Below, in pieces: positions 21,101 through 23,182 of a stretch of 23,182 nucleotides of DNA; positions within the stretch are counted from its first letter, which is position 1; every line of letters begins with the position of its first letter. Both the position numbers and the translations under genes were made by a program. The notes under the pieces are model-generated. The model was given only the letters and a program-made list of their open reading frames with translations, was not told where the DNA came from and searched no databases. This stretch comes from Botryllus schlosseri (taxonomy: Eukaryota > Chordata > Ascidiacea > Stolidobranchia > Styelidae), in assembly GCA_000444245.1 (NCBI GenBank), contig ATSW01009034.1, positions 1-23,182 of the forward strand, written 5' to 3'.

Positions 21101-22731
21101 TTGAACGGTGGTTCTTAAACTATTTTAAATTGGACCTCTAAATTTTCTTTGCTTTACGTGCGCCCCTTTGTGTGACCCGGTCCTAGACTTTTTACAGCCT
21201 CAATTGACTTGACTCTTCTTCCGTTGCTGATCTTGCACATCACAAAGATTTCACAGTTGTATTCTGTCACTGTATTCTGTACTGCAATGTGTAAAGTGAC
21301 GTAACAGCCCTAGTATAGGAATGCTGACTTTCACTTTTTTACCTCGCAGGTGGCCGGCAGGCTGGTTTATTGCGGGCAGGACGAGTGGGTGCATGTCAAC
21401 TGCGCGCTATGGTCGGCGGAAGTGTTTGAACGGCACGATGGCTCGTTGCAGAACGTATATTCCGCGGTGTCTCGAGGCCGGATGATGGTAAGTTTGTTTC
21501 GAGGTCCTCGAGGATTTTGGCCGGGTTGTATCCAAGTCGCAAGGTTCTGAGTCACAAGTCCATTCGTTTTTTATAGTTTTGACTCGAGTAATTTTCGTTT
21601 CACCGAGTCAAGTCTCGAGTCCAATTCAGGAGCAACAGGTCGAGTCCGAGTCATAGTGTTAAGACTCTAATACGAGTGATATTGTTGAGACTCGAGTACG
21701 AGTCCAAGTCACAATGTTTACTGTTCAGTATCGAGGTCAAGTCAGGCTCAACTCACTTCTGTGAAACTCTTGGGCAATGTTCCGTCTAATTTTTGACGGG
21801 TCTGCGCACACTCACCAACTCACTACGGAGACCCGTGTACATTTGTACAAGAGTGCGTAACAACTAAAAAAAGGTCATCACTTCGGATTTTTATTGCGCA
21901 ACTTATATTTTCTGTGCGCAGAGACCGTGTCAGCACTGTGCATTTGCGCACATGAGCAGCTTAGAGGGAAAATTGCTCTTGGGTGAATTCAAAGGCCTCG
22001 GATTCATAATTTATTGATTTCTCTTGCTCCAAACATGTTTATTATTAATAACAAGTCCTGAAATACGATACTTGAATAATTTGACTTGAGGATTTCGGAG
22101 AAGTCGGTAATGCGAGATGGTCGAAGTAGTCCAATGGAAGTGAAAGTAAACATACTTTCCAATCAATTACAAGTAGAAGTATAAATTTCCAAGAATCAGA
22201 AAATGAAGATCTGAAAAGTACTAAAGAATTAGATTCGGTTGATGTCTTACATACTTTTATCAGTCGGTCGAAGGGGGCAATTTTGGAAAATATATTCTGT
22301 TACTGTGAAACTGGGGCTATTTCGCTCAGTCGTCATGACAATTTCACTCATATATAAACAATAGAAACTCATCACAAACTACGTTGCAGTTCACAAAACC
22401 AAAAATTTGAAAAGGTATTAGTTTTGCTTATAGAAAATTGAAGTGGAAATAGAGTTGTCTTGAAACTTGAGTAAGTAGTCACGCAAAACCTTATTAAGTA
22501 ATCACTATAAGTCGTATCTGATCGTGCAGTATGCTGTAATATTGTGTTTTGAAGGTATGCTTCATTTTGTAGAGATGTGAGCTTTGCAAGCTACCCGGCG
22601 CGACGGTCGGATGCAATACGAGGGACTGCCCGCAAAATTTCCATTTCGCGTGCGCCAGAATGTCTGGTTGTTCGTTCCAGGACGATAAAAAGGTGTTTTG
22701 TCCCAAGCACGCGATCAATATTCATAGCGAG
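73..22731 (+). CDS. KMT2A/B: KMT2A/B (MLL/trithorax) orthologue, 33 internal exons, both ends outside window
   Basis: Nuclear histone H3 lysine-4 methyltransferase of the trithorax/MLL class, which keeps developmental genes active within a COMPASS-like complex. Seen: 33 exons with AG/GT borders and matching phases, 4,531 nt, 1,510 full codons. Domain order by residue: SSRIIK motif about 148-153; Myb-like unit 1 316-415; Myb-like unit 2 486-571; GPRIKHVCRR 684-694; CXXC about 774-811; PHD1-PHD3 about 935-1160; bromodomain region 1186-1332; ePHD about 1390-1510. The order GPRIKHVCRR, CXXC, three PHDs, bromodomain, ePHD is that of human KMT2A and KMT2B. KMT2C/D have a different PHD layout and no CXXC. 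Catalytic SET, FYRN and FYRC are not in the window. Odd points: added Myb-like units, shortened CXXC, short CXXC-PHD1 linker. The exon chain is inferred from splice signals and homology, not transcripts; very small exons could be missed. No start codon or promoter is visible. Confidence 0.95.
173..1474. repeat. Intron with dispersed-repeat copy (about 690-915)
   Basis: 690-915 carries GTAATCAAATAAGCTGTTT, TTTTTAGTAGCCG and GGGCTATATCACCATGCCG, matching the family at 11140 and 22260-22350. The frames at 419-720 are hydrophobic or patternless and fit no phase-compatible exon. The rest shows nothing. Confidence 0.5.
1475..1633 (+). CDS. KMT2A/B: KMT2 exon B, Ser/Pro-rich linker
   Basis: Acceptor TTGTAG, strong donor GTAAGT; phase 0 in and out; 53 residues (34-86). 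Rich in Ser, Pro and Thr, ending CLKIKI. KMT2A has a basic KIKI stretch near its AT-hooks, so the ending may be the same feature, but that is weak. No AT-hook (RGRP) is visible. Confidence 0.65.
1634..2628. repeat. Intron with hairpin repeat family, copy 1 (about 2105-2275)
   Basis: CTACTAGTTGCTGACGATTA at about 2141 and TGAGTGTCAGCTGAAAACAT at about 2167, then TTGATTTCAGTACGAATATA, follow the order of the copies at 10550 and 20201; its left arm is more degraded. A 128-codon open frame at 1638-2024 lacks any domain and is not counted as a gene. Confidence 0.5.
2629..2846 (+). CDS. KMT2A/B: KMT2 exon C with conserved SSRIIK motif
   Basis: Acceptor TTTTAG, donor GTAAAT; phase 0 in, phase 2 out; residues 87-158. 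The segment AFILPSKSSRSSRIIKANP resembles the FIMPVVSAxSSRIIKTP block that I recall from vertebrate KMT2A and KMT2B, downstream of the AT-hooks. This is the best evidence that the gene's N-terminal part is KMT2 and not another gene joined in error. The rest is Ser/Pro/Lys-rich linker. Confidence 0.85.
2847..3502. other. Intron, nothing recognised
   Basis: AT-rich intron between phase-2 borders. No repeat ends or exon-like frame seen. Confidence 0.5.
3503..3572 (+). CDS. KMT2A/B: KMT2 exon D, short linker
   Basis: Acceptor TTTGTAG, strong donor GTAAGC; phase 2 in, phase 0 out; joins the previous exon as SDT-SFAKGSS. 23 full codons, no domain. Supported by phase at both ends. Confidence 0.7.
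3775..3898 (+). CDS. KMT2A/B: KMT2 exon E with PTFR motif
   Basis: Acceptor GATAG, donor GTAAGT; phase 0 in, phase 1 out; residues 183-223. LLKQPTFRVAAL resembles the ILREPTFRWTSL motif found after SSRIIKTP in KMT2A/B, and the order of the two motifs is kept. The next exon used is 4760 (phase 1, giving AGA across the junction). Confidence 0.75.
4071..4478 (+). mobile_element. Possible degraded DNA-transposon fragment in intron
   Basis: A stretch richer in GC than the surrounding intron. An open frame runs to a stop at about 4309. At 4436-4478 a GGCCGC-rich end reads into TTGGTGACCCC, like the terminal sequence of some hAT-type elements as I recall them. The open frame matches no family I know. 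The upstream acceptor TTTTAG at 4070 fits phase 1, but the only phase-compatible donor inside is a weak GTGGGG, and direct joining of 3898 to 4760 already works. I therefore treat it as non-exonic. Confidence 0.3.
4760..4905 (+). CDS. KMT2A/B: KMT2 exon F, basic linker
   Basis: Acceptor ATCGCAG, donor GTGAAT (weak); phase 1 in, phase 0 out; residues 224-272. Only this frame is open. Starts very basic (RMRARKLIKRARFKH), a possible nuclear-localisation or DNA-contact patch, and ends LIREATFKM, which also faintly resembles the REPTFR motif. Confidence 0.75.
5004..5454. mobile_element. GACTCGAGTC family, copy 1 (inverted-repeat element)
   Basis: About 451 bp. The two ends are inverted copies over about 40 bp: left CAGAGTTGTGATGACTCG against the reverse complement of the right end, CAGGGTTGTAATGACTCG, both continuing into TTTTTTGGTGACTCG. 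Internal arrays of GAGTCCGAGTCCAAGTC-like units. No target duplication is recognisable. Probably a non-autonomous DNA transposon; two partial relatives lie at about 8449 and 21521. Confidence 0.7.
5561..5689 (+). CDS. KMT2A/B: KMT2 exon G, acidic linker before Myb-like unit 1
   Basis: Acceptor CTTTCAG, donor GTAGAC; phase 0 in and out; 43 residues (273-315), polar, rich in Ser, Asn and Asp. No domain. Separated from the Myb-like exon by a 62-nt intron. Confidence 0.75.
5752..5925 (+). CDS. KMT2A/B: KMT2 exon H: Myb/SANT-like unit 1
   Basis: Acceptor TTTTTCAG, donor GTGAGT; phase 0 in and out; 58 residues (316-373). Shows the Myb/SANT pattern: opening tryptophan (SWSRQEIHNLLHG), FGNSW with the second tryptophan, then RIARHYEY and a third helix around VKAKLNTLQ. 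The FG-W-I-x3-Y-x(F/Y) spacing is closer to telobox-type Myb domains (TRF1/2, TERB1) than to c-Myb repeats. The role is inferred: DNA binding or protein contact. No KMT2A/B I know carries such a domain here. Confidence 0.85.
5926..6390. other. Intron inside Myb-like unit 1, nothing recognised
   Basis: 465 nt. The 66-codon frame at 5945 has no domain. The phase-0 position after NLK matches the intron after GGK in unit 2. Confidence 0.5.
6391..6516 (+). CDS. KMT2A/B: KMT2 exon I, continuation of Myb-like unit 1
   Basis: Acceptor TTGCAAAG, donor GTAATG; phase 0 in and out; residues 374-415. Begins VKSSVLLQLKHRY, matching in position the IKRKVLRLLQPLL that follows unit 2, and ends acidic. The donor at 6517 is preferred over reading through because it gives a coherent acidic junction and makes the following phase-1 exon fit. 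Confidence 0.7.
6573..6612 (+). CDS. KMT2A/B: KMT2 exon J, 40-nt acidic exon
   Basis: Acceptor TTATTGCAG, donor GTGAGT; phase 0 in, phase 1 out. Encodes VGDDDEIEQEKPE. The preceding intron is only 56 nt. If that intron were kept, the frame would stay open (LPWYVYCRLV...) but would end in phase 0 and not fit exon K. Confidence 0.65.
6806..6886 (+). CDS. KMT2A/B: KMT2 exon K, linker between Myb-like units
   Basis: Acceptor TTCGGCAG, donor GTAGGT; phase 1 in and out; residues 429-455, including REDHIQRYRSWAMS. No domain recognised. Confidence 0.7.
6950..7038 (+). CDS. KMT2A/B: KMT2 exon L, linker between Myb-like units
   Basis: Acceptor ATTTTAG, donor GTAATA; phase 1 in, phase 0 out; residues 456-485, containing YLGLDKKDFLPLCEPRRF. 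A 63-nt intron precedes it. The phase fits the following unit-2 exon. Confidence 0.75.
7533..7962. mobile_element. TGTTCAAAAAT-ended element, copy 1
   Basis: About 430 bp in the intron before Myb-like unit 2. The ends are inverted: GGGTTGTTCAGAATT at the left, and GGGTTGTTCAAAAATT when the right end is reverse-complemented; the match continues through GGATTCCG. Shares an internal segment (TAACTTCGCTTCTATCTG and flanks) with the element at 19783-20163. Non-coding, hence MITE-like. Confidence 0.65.
8075..8251 (+). CDS. KMT2A/B: KMT2 exon M: Myb/SANT-like unit 2
   Basis: Acceptor CTTTTAG, donor GTTTGT; phase 0 in and out; 59 residues (486-544). Aligns along its length with unit 1: VSWSIREIHNIIHGYHIFG, the second tryptophan in RADWT, KIYAF, then EIAVKFRSIK in the third helix. 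The KIYAFQK to VKFRSIK part recalls the TERB1 Myb domain, from memory. Same exon borders and almost the same length as unit 1, so the two likely arose by duplication within the gene. Confidence 0.85.
8449..8660. mobile_element. GACTCGAGTC family, copy 2 (partial)
   Basis: Begins CAGGGTTGTAACCAAGTCAC and carries repeated GACTCGAGTC and GAGTCCGAGTC units followed by CATAGTGTTAAGACTCGAG, shared with the copy at 21521. The right end is not clear, so the end coordinate is approximate. Confidence 0.6.
8763..8844 (+). CDS. KMT2A/B: KMT2 exon N, continuation of Myb-like unit 2
   Basis: Acceptor CTTTCAG, donor GTGGTT (weak); phase 0 in, phase 1 out; residues 545-571. Begins IKRKVLRLLQPLLSTAGKK, the counterpart of VKSSVLLQLKHRY after unit 1, so the repeated unit extends beyond the Myb fold. 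Confidence 0.8.
8845..9566. other. Intron, nothing recognised
   Basis: AT-rich intron. Short open frames on both strands have no codon pattern or domain. No repeat end or RNA gene seen. Confidence 0.6.
9567..9650 (+). CDS. KMT2A/B: KMT2 exon O, basic linker
   Basis: Acceptor TTGCAG, donor GTGAGA; phase 1 in and out; residues 572-599. Strongly basic (TKRRKAVAEPQRRNEKKSRKR), likely nuclear localisation or DNA contact. Confidence 0.8.
9651..10126. other. Intron, nothing recognised
   Basis: AT-rich sequence between phase-1 exons. I see no repeat, exon-like frame or RNA gene. Confidence 0.55.
10127..10207 (+). CDS. KMT2A/B: KMT2 exon P, linker
   Basis: Acceptor TTTGCAG, donor GTAAGA; phase 1 in and out; residues 600-626, containing YHLFGTAPVWDDSGS. 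No domain recognised; followed by a 64-nt intron. Confidence 0.8.
10272..10336 (+). CDS. KMT2A/B: KMT2 exon Q, linker
   Basis: Acceptor TTTCTCAG, donor GTAATT; phase 1 in, phase 0 out; 21 full codons, polar and lysine-rich (SSKKNKHVDSK). Confidence 0.75.
10550..10725. repeat. Hairpin repeat family, copy 2
   Basis: ATCGTCAGCAACTAG near 10554 is inverted by CTAGTTGCTGACAATTA near 10637, forming a long hairpin. It is followed by CGAGTGTCAGCCGAAAATATT and TTCATTTCAATATGAATATA, shared with the copies near 2100 and 20201. Confidence 0.65.
10780..10916 (+). CDS. KMT2A/B: KMT2 exon R: basic region and GPRIKHVCRR signature
   Basis: Acceptor CATCCAG, donor GTGGGA (weak); phase 0 in, phase 2 out; residues 649-693. 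Begins with a basic run (KRKTPKARRK) and ends ISWKGPRIKHVCRR. GPRIKHVCRR is essentially invariant just ahead of CXXC in KMT2A and KMT2B and is the firmest single identifier of this gene. The weak donor is fixed by the family continuation CRRA. Confidence 0.93.
11030..11260. repeat. Unclassified dispersed repeat, copy in intron
   Basis: Contains GTAATTGAATAAGTAGTTT followed by GGTGGAGATGTCCCATAG and TTTTAGCCG. Close in order to 750-815 (GTAATCAAATAAGCTGTTT, GAGACATCTCATA, TTTTTAGTAGCCG). The remaining part of this intron also holds a GC-richer minus-strand open frame (11416-11619) of unknown nature. Confidence 0.5.
11651..11772 (+). CDS. KMT2A/B: KMT2 exon S: RRA...LSALP block
   Basis: Acceptor TGCGACAG, donor GTACGT; phase 2 in, phase 1 out; residues 694-734. 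Across the junction it reads CRRASLVTGHQLAV and then LSALPKQEREKIAANI, matching CRRAAVALGRKRAVF and LSALPWEEREKIL of KMT2A. Followed by a 59-nt intron. Confidence 0.93.
11832..12012 (+). CDS. KMT2A/B: KMT2 exon T: first half of CXXC zinc finger
   Basis: Acceptor AATGTAG, donor GTGAGT; phase 1 in, phase 2 out; residues 735-794. An acidic Ser stretch, then a basic linker, then RCGVCKNC and CGVCDNC, the two C-x2-C-x2-C clusters (six zinc ligands), spaced by four residues where KMT2A has five. In KMT2A this domain binds unmethylated CpG. Confidence 0.95.
12077..12374. mobile_element. hAT-like terminal fragment, copy 1
   Basis: Runs from AACCTGCCAAACCCTTATGC through ACACAAAACTAAGAGATTAC to an end reading GGGAACCAGTG, similar to hAT termini of the CAGTGGTTCCC type. 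A related stretch in the same order lies at about 18880-19102. Confidence 0.5.
12586..12672 (+). pseudogene. THAP zinc-finger fragment in intron
   Basis: The frame from 12586 reads IFCCASGCQSYRG near 12604 and GVHFQFPEKW near 12649, stopping right after. C-x4-C followed by GVHFxFPxxW is the first half of a THAP (C2CH) DNA-binding finger. The later C-x2-H pair is absent. It could be an exon remnant of a THAP gene or of a P-element-like transposase. It has no phase-compatible place in KMT2, so it is a stray fragment or an unrelated exon with a GTGACG donor after 12669. Confidence 0.55.
12958..13120 (+). CDS. KMT2A/B: KMT2 exon U: second half of CXXC zinc finger
   Basis: Acceptor TTCACAG, donor GTACTG; phase 2 in, phase 0 out; residues 795-849. 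Continues DNC-KHETTKKVCLEPRPC, supplying the last two zinc ligands, followed by IKFLKPGKDSSKKS and a basic linker. Only eight residues separate Cys6 and Cys7, and KFGG is missing. The last pair is C-x5-C rather than C-x4-C. Phases rule out a simple splice error, but a missed 3n-length exon in the 945-nt intron remains possible. Confidence 0.88.
13121..13756. other. Intron with TTAGG-like run, otherwise nothing
   Basis: AT-rich. A short ATT microsatellite near 13551-13565 and GGTTAGGTTAGGATTAGG at about 13690-13710 (telomere-like units). No exon-like frame. Confidence 0.5.
13757..13870 (+). CDS. KMT2A/B: KMT2 exon V, CXXC-PHD1 linker
   Basis: Acceptor TTTTCAG, donor GTTTGT; phase 0 in and out; 38 residues (850-887), with a likely helix (SRHRLQQELQERALALP). 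No domain. The CXXC to PHD1 linker is far shorter than in vertebrate KMT2A. Confidence 0.75.
13871..14286. other. Intron, nothing recognised
   Basis: AT-rich; open frames on both strands show no domain. Confidence 0.5.
14287..14387 (+). CDS. KMT2A/B: KMT2 exon W, CXXC-PHD1 linker
   Basis: Acceptor GCATTCAG, strong donor GTAAGT; phase 0 in, phase 2 out; residues 888-920, containing LGDLRVQGLSLADLLKHTFGL. To reach PHD1 in frame it must join an acceptor of phase 2 (16117) or pass through an unseen exon. Confidence 0.7.
14450..14690. repeat. Unclassified dispersed repeat, copy in intron
   Basis: TTAGTTGCCGTGACACAAGG and TATGACAGTTTTCCC at 14620-14672 parallel TTAGTTGCCATGATAAAGG and TTTTCATCACAATTTCACT at 20623-20670. 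The upstream part, with TATAAGTAGCAATTTCCAAG, resembles 22170-22195. Confidence 0.45.
14913..15838. mobile_element. 926-bp TA-flanked inverted-repeat DNA element
   Basis: Left end CCGTAATTTTCCATGTATA; right end reverse-complemented CCGTAATTTTCCAAGTATAG; both directly flanked by TA, the duplication typical of Tc1/mariner-type insertions. Subterminal repeats of TGCGTAxTATACATxGG occur at 14970, 15738 and 15795. The middle (about 15250-15665) has degenerate tandem units with CAATCGCATCTG and CCTCGCAGGCTTTGGCTGC, about 136 bp long. No transposase; non-autonomous. It fills much of the intron before PHD1. Confidence 0.75.
16118..16408 (+). CDS. KMT2A/B: KMT2 exon X: PHD finger 1
   Basis: Begins YELADLWKAGGVSIITSATP, matching the ENVWEMGGLGILTSVP lead-in of KMT2A PHD1. 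Then CFLCGS, a roughly 25-residue Ser/Arg-rich insert, FCCSCCEPFHPFC and KGKWICKRC into the next exon. C4HC3 zinc ligands are intact. Phase 2 out. The start is uncertain: TTGTTCAG ends at 16112, but only the AG ending at 16117 fits the phase of exon W. Use of 16112 from exon W would give an early stop. Confidence 0.9.
16696..16800 (+). CDS. KMT2A/B: KMT2 exon Y: end of PHD1 and PHD finger 2
   Basis: Acceptor TTTTCAG, donor GTAGGT; phase 2 in and out; residues 1018-1052: CRFCNVCGYTGDLLECKHCC then TYHSDCLGHGYPKK. Closely matches KMT2A PHD2 (CKFCHVCG, LLECNKC, YHPECLGPNYP), with a shorter loop before LLEC. Followed by a 59-nt intron. Confidence 0.95.
16860..17116 (+). CDS. KMT2A/B: KMT2 exon Z: end of PHD2 and PHD finger 3
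   Basis: Acceptor TTTGTAG, donor GTATGT; phase 2 in, phase 1 out; residues 1053-1138. VWVCMLCVRCRSCG closes PHD2; KWTHDFQLCQRC, GNFCPVCRRCY, DEDYESRMVQCG and RWVHSRCENLT form PHD3. The four residues that build the H3K4me3 cage in KMT2A PHD3 (Tyr1576, Tyr1581, Met1585, Trp1594) are present at matching places, so reading of methylated H3K4 is likely kept. Confidence 0.96.
17117..17934. other. Intron inside PHD3, nothing recognised
   Basis: 818-nt AT-rich intron with short GAGTC-containing stretches but no clear repeat ends, and no exon-like frame. Confidence 0.5.
17935..18076 (+). CDS. KMT2A/B: KMT2 exon AA: end of PHD3
   Basis: Acceptor TTTCGCAG, donor GTACGC; phase 1 in, phase 2 out; residues 1139-1185. 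NEMYALLSHLPDDVQYVCPDC matches DEMYEILSNLPESVAYTCVNC of KMT2A and completes the zinc ligands of PHD3. Confidence 0.96.
18077..18539. other. Intron, partial dispersed repeat only
   Basis: 18300-18375 holds AGTAGTGGTGGAAACAGTGGAG and ACTTGAGTACTCC, which faintly recall the dispersed repeat of 22100 and 11140. Nothing else seen. Confidence 0.4.
18540..18687 (+). CDS. KMT2A/B: KMT2 exon BB: bromodomain start
   Basis: Acceptor ATTACAG, donor GTTAAT; phase 2 in, phase 0 out; residues 1186-1235. PPWKKILESEVQSGIENVM is the counterpart of AEWRLALEKELQISLKQVL in KMT2A, the first helix of the PHD3-linked bromodomain. Confidence 0.9.
18880..19102. mobile_element. hAT-like terminal fragment, copy 2
   Basis: Shares order and sequence with 12077-12374: AACCTGGCCAATCCTTATGC, CACACTAAACCAGGATTATA, CACTGTGACTTGCACTGTC, ending GAACCCCGGTACAGTG. 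Degraded, non-coding. Confidence 0.5.
19210..19368 (+). CDS. KMT2A/B: KMT2 exon CC: bromodomain core (divergent)
   Basis: Acceptor TTTCCAG, donor GTCTTT; phase 0 in and out; 53 residues (1236-1288). PEDLFAVRFAVHNRRYSNVSQFSTDVCSILETI parallels DLEGVKRKMDQGNYTSVLEFSDDIVKIIQAAI of KMT2A. The KMT2A bromodomain does not bind acetyl-lysine, and divergence here fits a structural role. Confidence 0.9.
19457..19590 (+). CDS. KMT2A/B: KMT2 exon DD: bromodomain end, FPWF motif
   Basis: Acceptor GTCTCAG, donor GTGAGT; phase 0 in, phase 2 out; residues 1289-1332. FRKEMQQVFPWFDIDTGR matches FIRQMERVFPWFSVKKSR. Followed by a 1,254-nt intron holding two repeat elements. Confidence 0.93.
19783..20163. mobile_element. 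TGTTCAAAAAT-ended element, copy 2
   Basis: About 380 bp. Left end GGGCTGTTCAAAAATAGC; right end reverse-complemented GACTGTTCAAAAATAACG; both arms continue through TTTCAAATTTTA and TGGCT. Flanked by TTA on both sides, which would fit the 3-bp TWA duplication of PIF/Harbinger elements (tentative). The centre is near-palindromic. Related to 7533-7962. Confidence 0.65.
20201..20450. repeat. Hairpin repeat family, copy 3
   Basis: 20202-20324 is an inverted repeat: ACACTCGTCATAGGTAATCG plus TCAGCAACTAGTA, mirrored by TACTAGTCGCTGATGATTAC and CATTGACGAGTGT. Then TTTCATTTCAATATGAATAC, as in the other copies. Non-coding. Confidence 0.7.
20560..20740. repeat. Unclassified dispersed repeat, copy in intron
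   Basis: GGGGCTATTTCATCCAGTTT and CATCACAATTTCACTC at about 20631-20672 are close to GGGGCTATTTCGCTCAGTCG and CATGACAATTTCACTC at 22314-22350, and to GGGCTATATCACCATGCCG at 887. Confidence 0.6.
20845..21079 (+). CDS. KMT2A/B: KMT2 exon EE: DHNYAQWQ block and start of ePHD
   Basis: Acceptor GTTACAG, donor GTGGGT; phase 2 in, phase 0 out; residues 1333-1411. DLLPNATLPPYTDHNYAQWQ matches MLPNAVLPPSLDHNYAQWQ of KMT2A; ends DDQRQCLFCGKYGDD, the first zinc pair of the extended PHD. The spacer between them is shorter than in vertebrates. Confidence 0.96.
21350..21487 (+). CDS. KMT2A/B: KMT2 exon FF: ePHD middle
   Basis: Acceptor CCTCGCAG, donor GTAAGT; phase 0 in and out; 46 residues (1412-1457). 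AGRLVYCGQDEWVHVNCALW then SAEVFERHDGSLQNVYSAV, almost the family consensus (GRLLYIGQNEWTHVNCALWS). Confidence 0.97.
21521..21765. mobile_element. GACTCGAGTC family, copy 3 (partial)
   Basis: Begins CCGGGTTGTATCCAAGTCGC 34 nt after the donor of the ePHD exon; repeated GACTCGAG and GAGTCCGAGTC units; CATAGTGTTAAGACTC shared with the 8449 copy. The right end runs up to the neighbouring hAT-type MITE. Confidence 0.65.
21775..21975. mobile_element. hAT-type MITE with perfect 8-bp target duplication
   Basis: 201 bp. Flanked by CTCTTGGG at 21767-21774 and 21976-21983. Ends CAATGTTCCGTCTAA and, reverse-complemented, CAATTTTCCCTCTAA (13 of 15 match); starts CA and ends TG as hAT elements do. Internal GCGCA-rich sequence, no coding capacity. 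Confidence 0.85.
22085..22370. repeat. Unclassified dispersed repeat, fullest copy
   Basis: Runs from a GTCGAAGTAGTCC region through AAGTAGAAGTATAAATTTCC and a TTTTATCAGTCGG segment to GGGGCTATTTCGCTCAGTCG and CATGACAATTTCACTC. Segments recur in order near 690-915, 14450-14690 and 20560-20740. Confidence 0.5.
22573..22731 (+). CDS. KMT2A/B: KMT2 exon GG (last visible): ePHD end
   Basis: Acceptor TTTTGTAG, donor GTAACT; phase 0 in and out; 53 residues (1458-1510). RCELCKLPGATVGC, CPQNFHFACARMSGC and DDKKVFCPKH match RCEFCQKPGATVGC, NYHFMCSRAKNC and DDKKVYCQRH of KMT2A. Completes the ePHD zinc ligands. FYRN, FYRC and SET exons are expected downstream. Confidence 0.97.
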
Positions 22732-23182
22732 GTAACTGTTTTGGCAATTAAGTTTTAGTGGAGTGCTGTTGCATGTTTTATTGATTGCGTGTATGAAGTT
22801 GTTGGTGAGTCACATAATATTTGTTTGTATTAATTGTGTTAATCTGCGATAGGGTGTCATAAATCTTTGGATCTAATCTGGTATCATATCTTATTTGATT
22901 GCTGTGTTCGGGCAATGATGAGCTATGCTTGTGTGACGTTGTGATTGATTGCTTGAAATAACATATCTCCCTCAATGGTGTTATTATCCCAATTAAATTT
23001 GGACTAATTCAAGGAGAAATCTTCCAGTTATGCTCTTCCGTGATTGAGCACTAACATGACTGATATATCCAGTGTAAATTTGATAAGTTTTGCTTTTTTC
23101 TCAGATTTCTCAATATAATTGTACCTGTATAGTACCATTATCCTATGTTTACTCGTTCCAATACCCAATCTAACAGCTTCTC
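22732..23182. other. Intron running off the window, nothing recognised
   Basis: AT-rich, no exon-like frame up to the window end. Confidence 0.6.

Noticed and set aside
1-23182. LTR retroelements, tRNA, rRNA, CRISPR arrays
   Set aside because: I looked for long direct terminal repeats, reverse-transcriptase-like frames, tRNA box pairs and regular spacer arrays on both strands and saw none.

Overview
The window is animal nuclear DNA. One large plus-strand gene, an orthologue of the trithorax/MLL histone H3K4 methyltransferases (KMT2A/KMT2B class), spans it from edge to edge. I can chain 33 internal exons between positions 73 and 22731. Reading phases agree at every junction and the chain gives 1,510 codons (residue 1 = codon 74-76). 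The first exons (start codon, any menin-binding region) lie upstream. The last exons (FYRN, FYRC, SET) lie downstream. Small AT-rich introns, the trithorax-type gene and several hAT-like elements fit a marine invertebrate. A tunicate is possible, but the sequence alone does not settle the taxon.

Layout by region. 73-5689: N-terminal linker exons carrying two short motifs shared with vertebrate KMT2A/B (SSRIIK and a PTFR motif). 5752-8844: a segment I do not know from any KMT2, holding two Myb/SANT-like units with parallel exon borders. 9567-12012: basic linker, the diagnostic GPRIKHVCRR block and the first half of a CXXC zinc finger. 12958-14387: second half of the CXXC finger and a short linker. 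16118-18076: PHD1, PHD2 and PHD3. 18540-19590: degenerate bromodomain region. 20845-22731: extended PHD (ePHD).

The domains would act in one chromatin protein: CXXC and Myb-like units as candidate DNA or protein contacts, PHD3 as H3K4-methyl reader (all four cage residues are kept), and bromodomain plus ePHD as structural and protein-contact modules ahead of the catalytic SET domain outside the window.

The introns hold short non-autonomous DNA elements and fragments: a hAT-type MITE with a perfect 8-bp target duplication, a 926-bp TA-flanked inverted-repeat element, three copies of a GACTCGAGTC-rich family, two copies of a TGTTCAAAAAT-ended family, three copies of a hairpin family, a pair of hAT-like ends, an unclassified dispersed repeat, and a THAP-finger fragment. 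I saw no rRNA, tRNA, CRISPR, promoter or LTR element.

Most interesting points: tandem Myb/SANT-like units inside a trithorax-family protein, and a CXXC finger lacking the KFGG stretch usual in KMT2 proteins.
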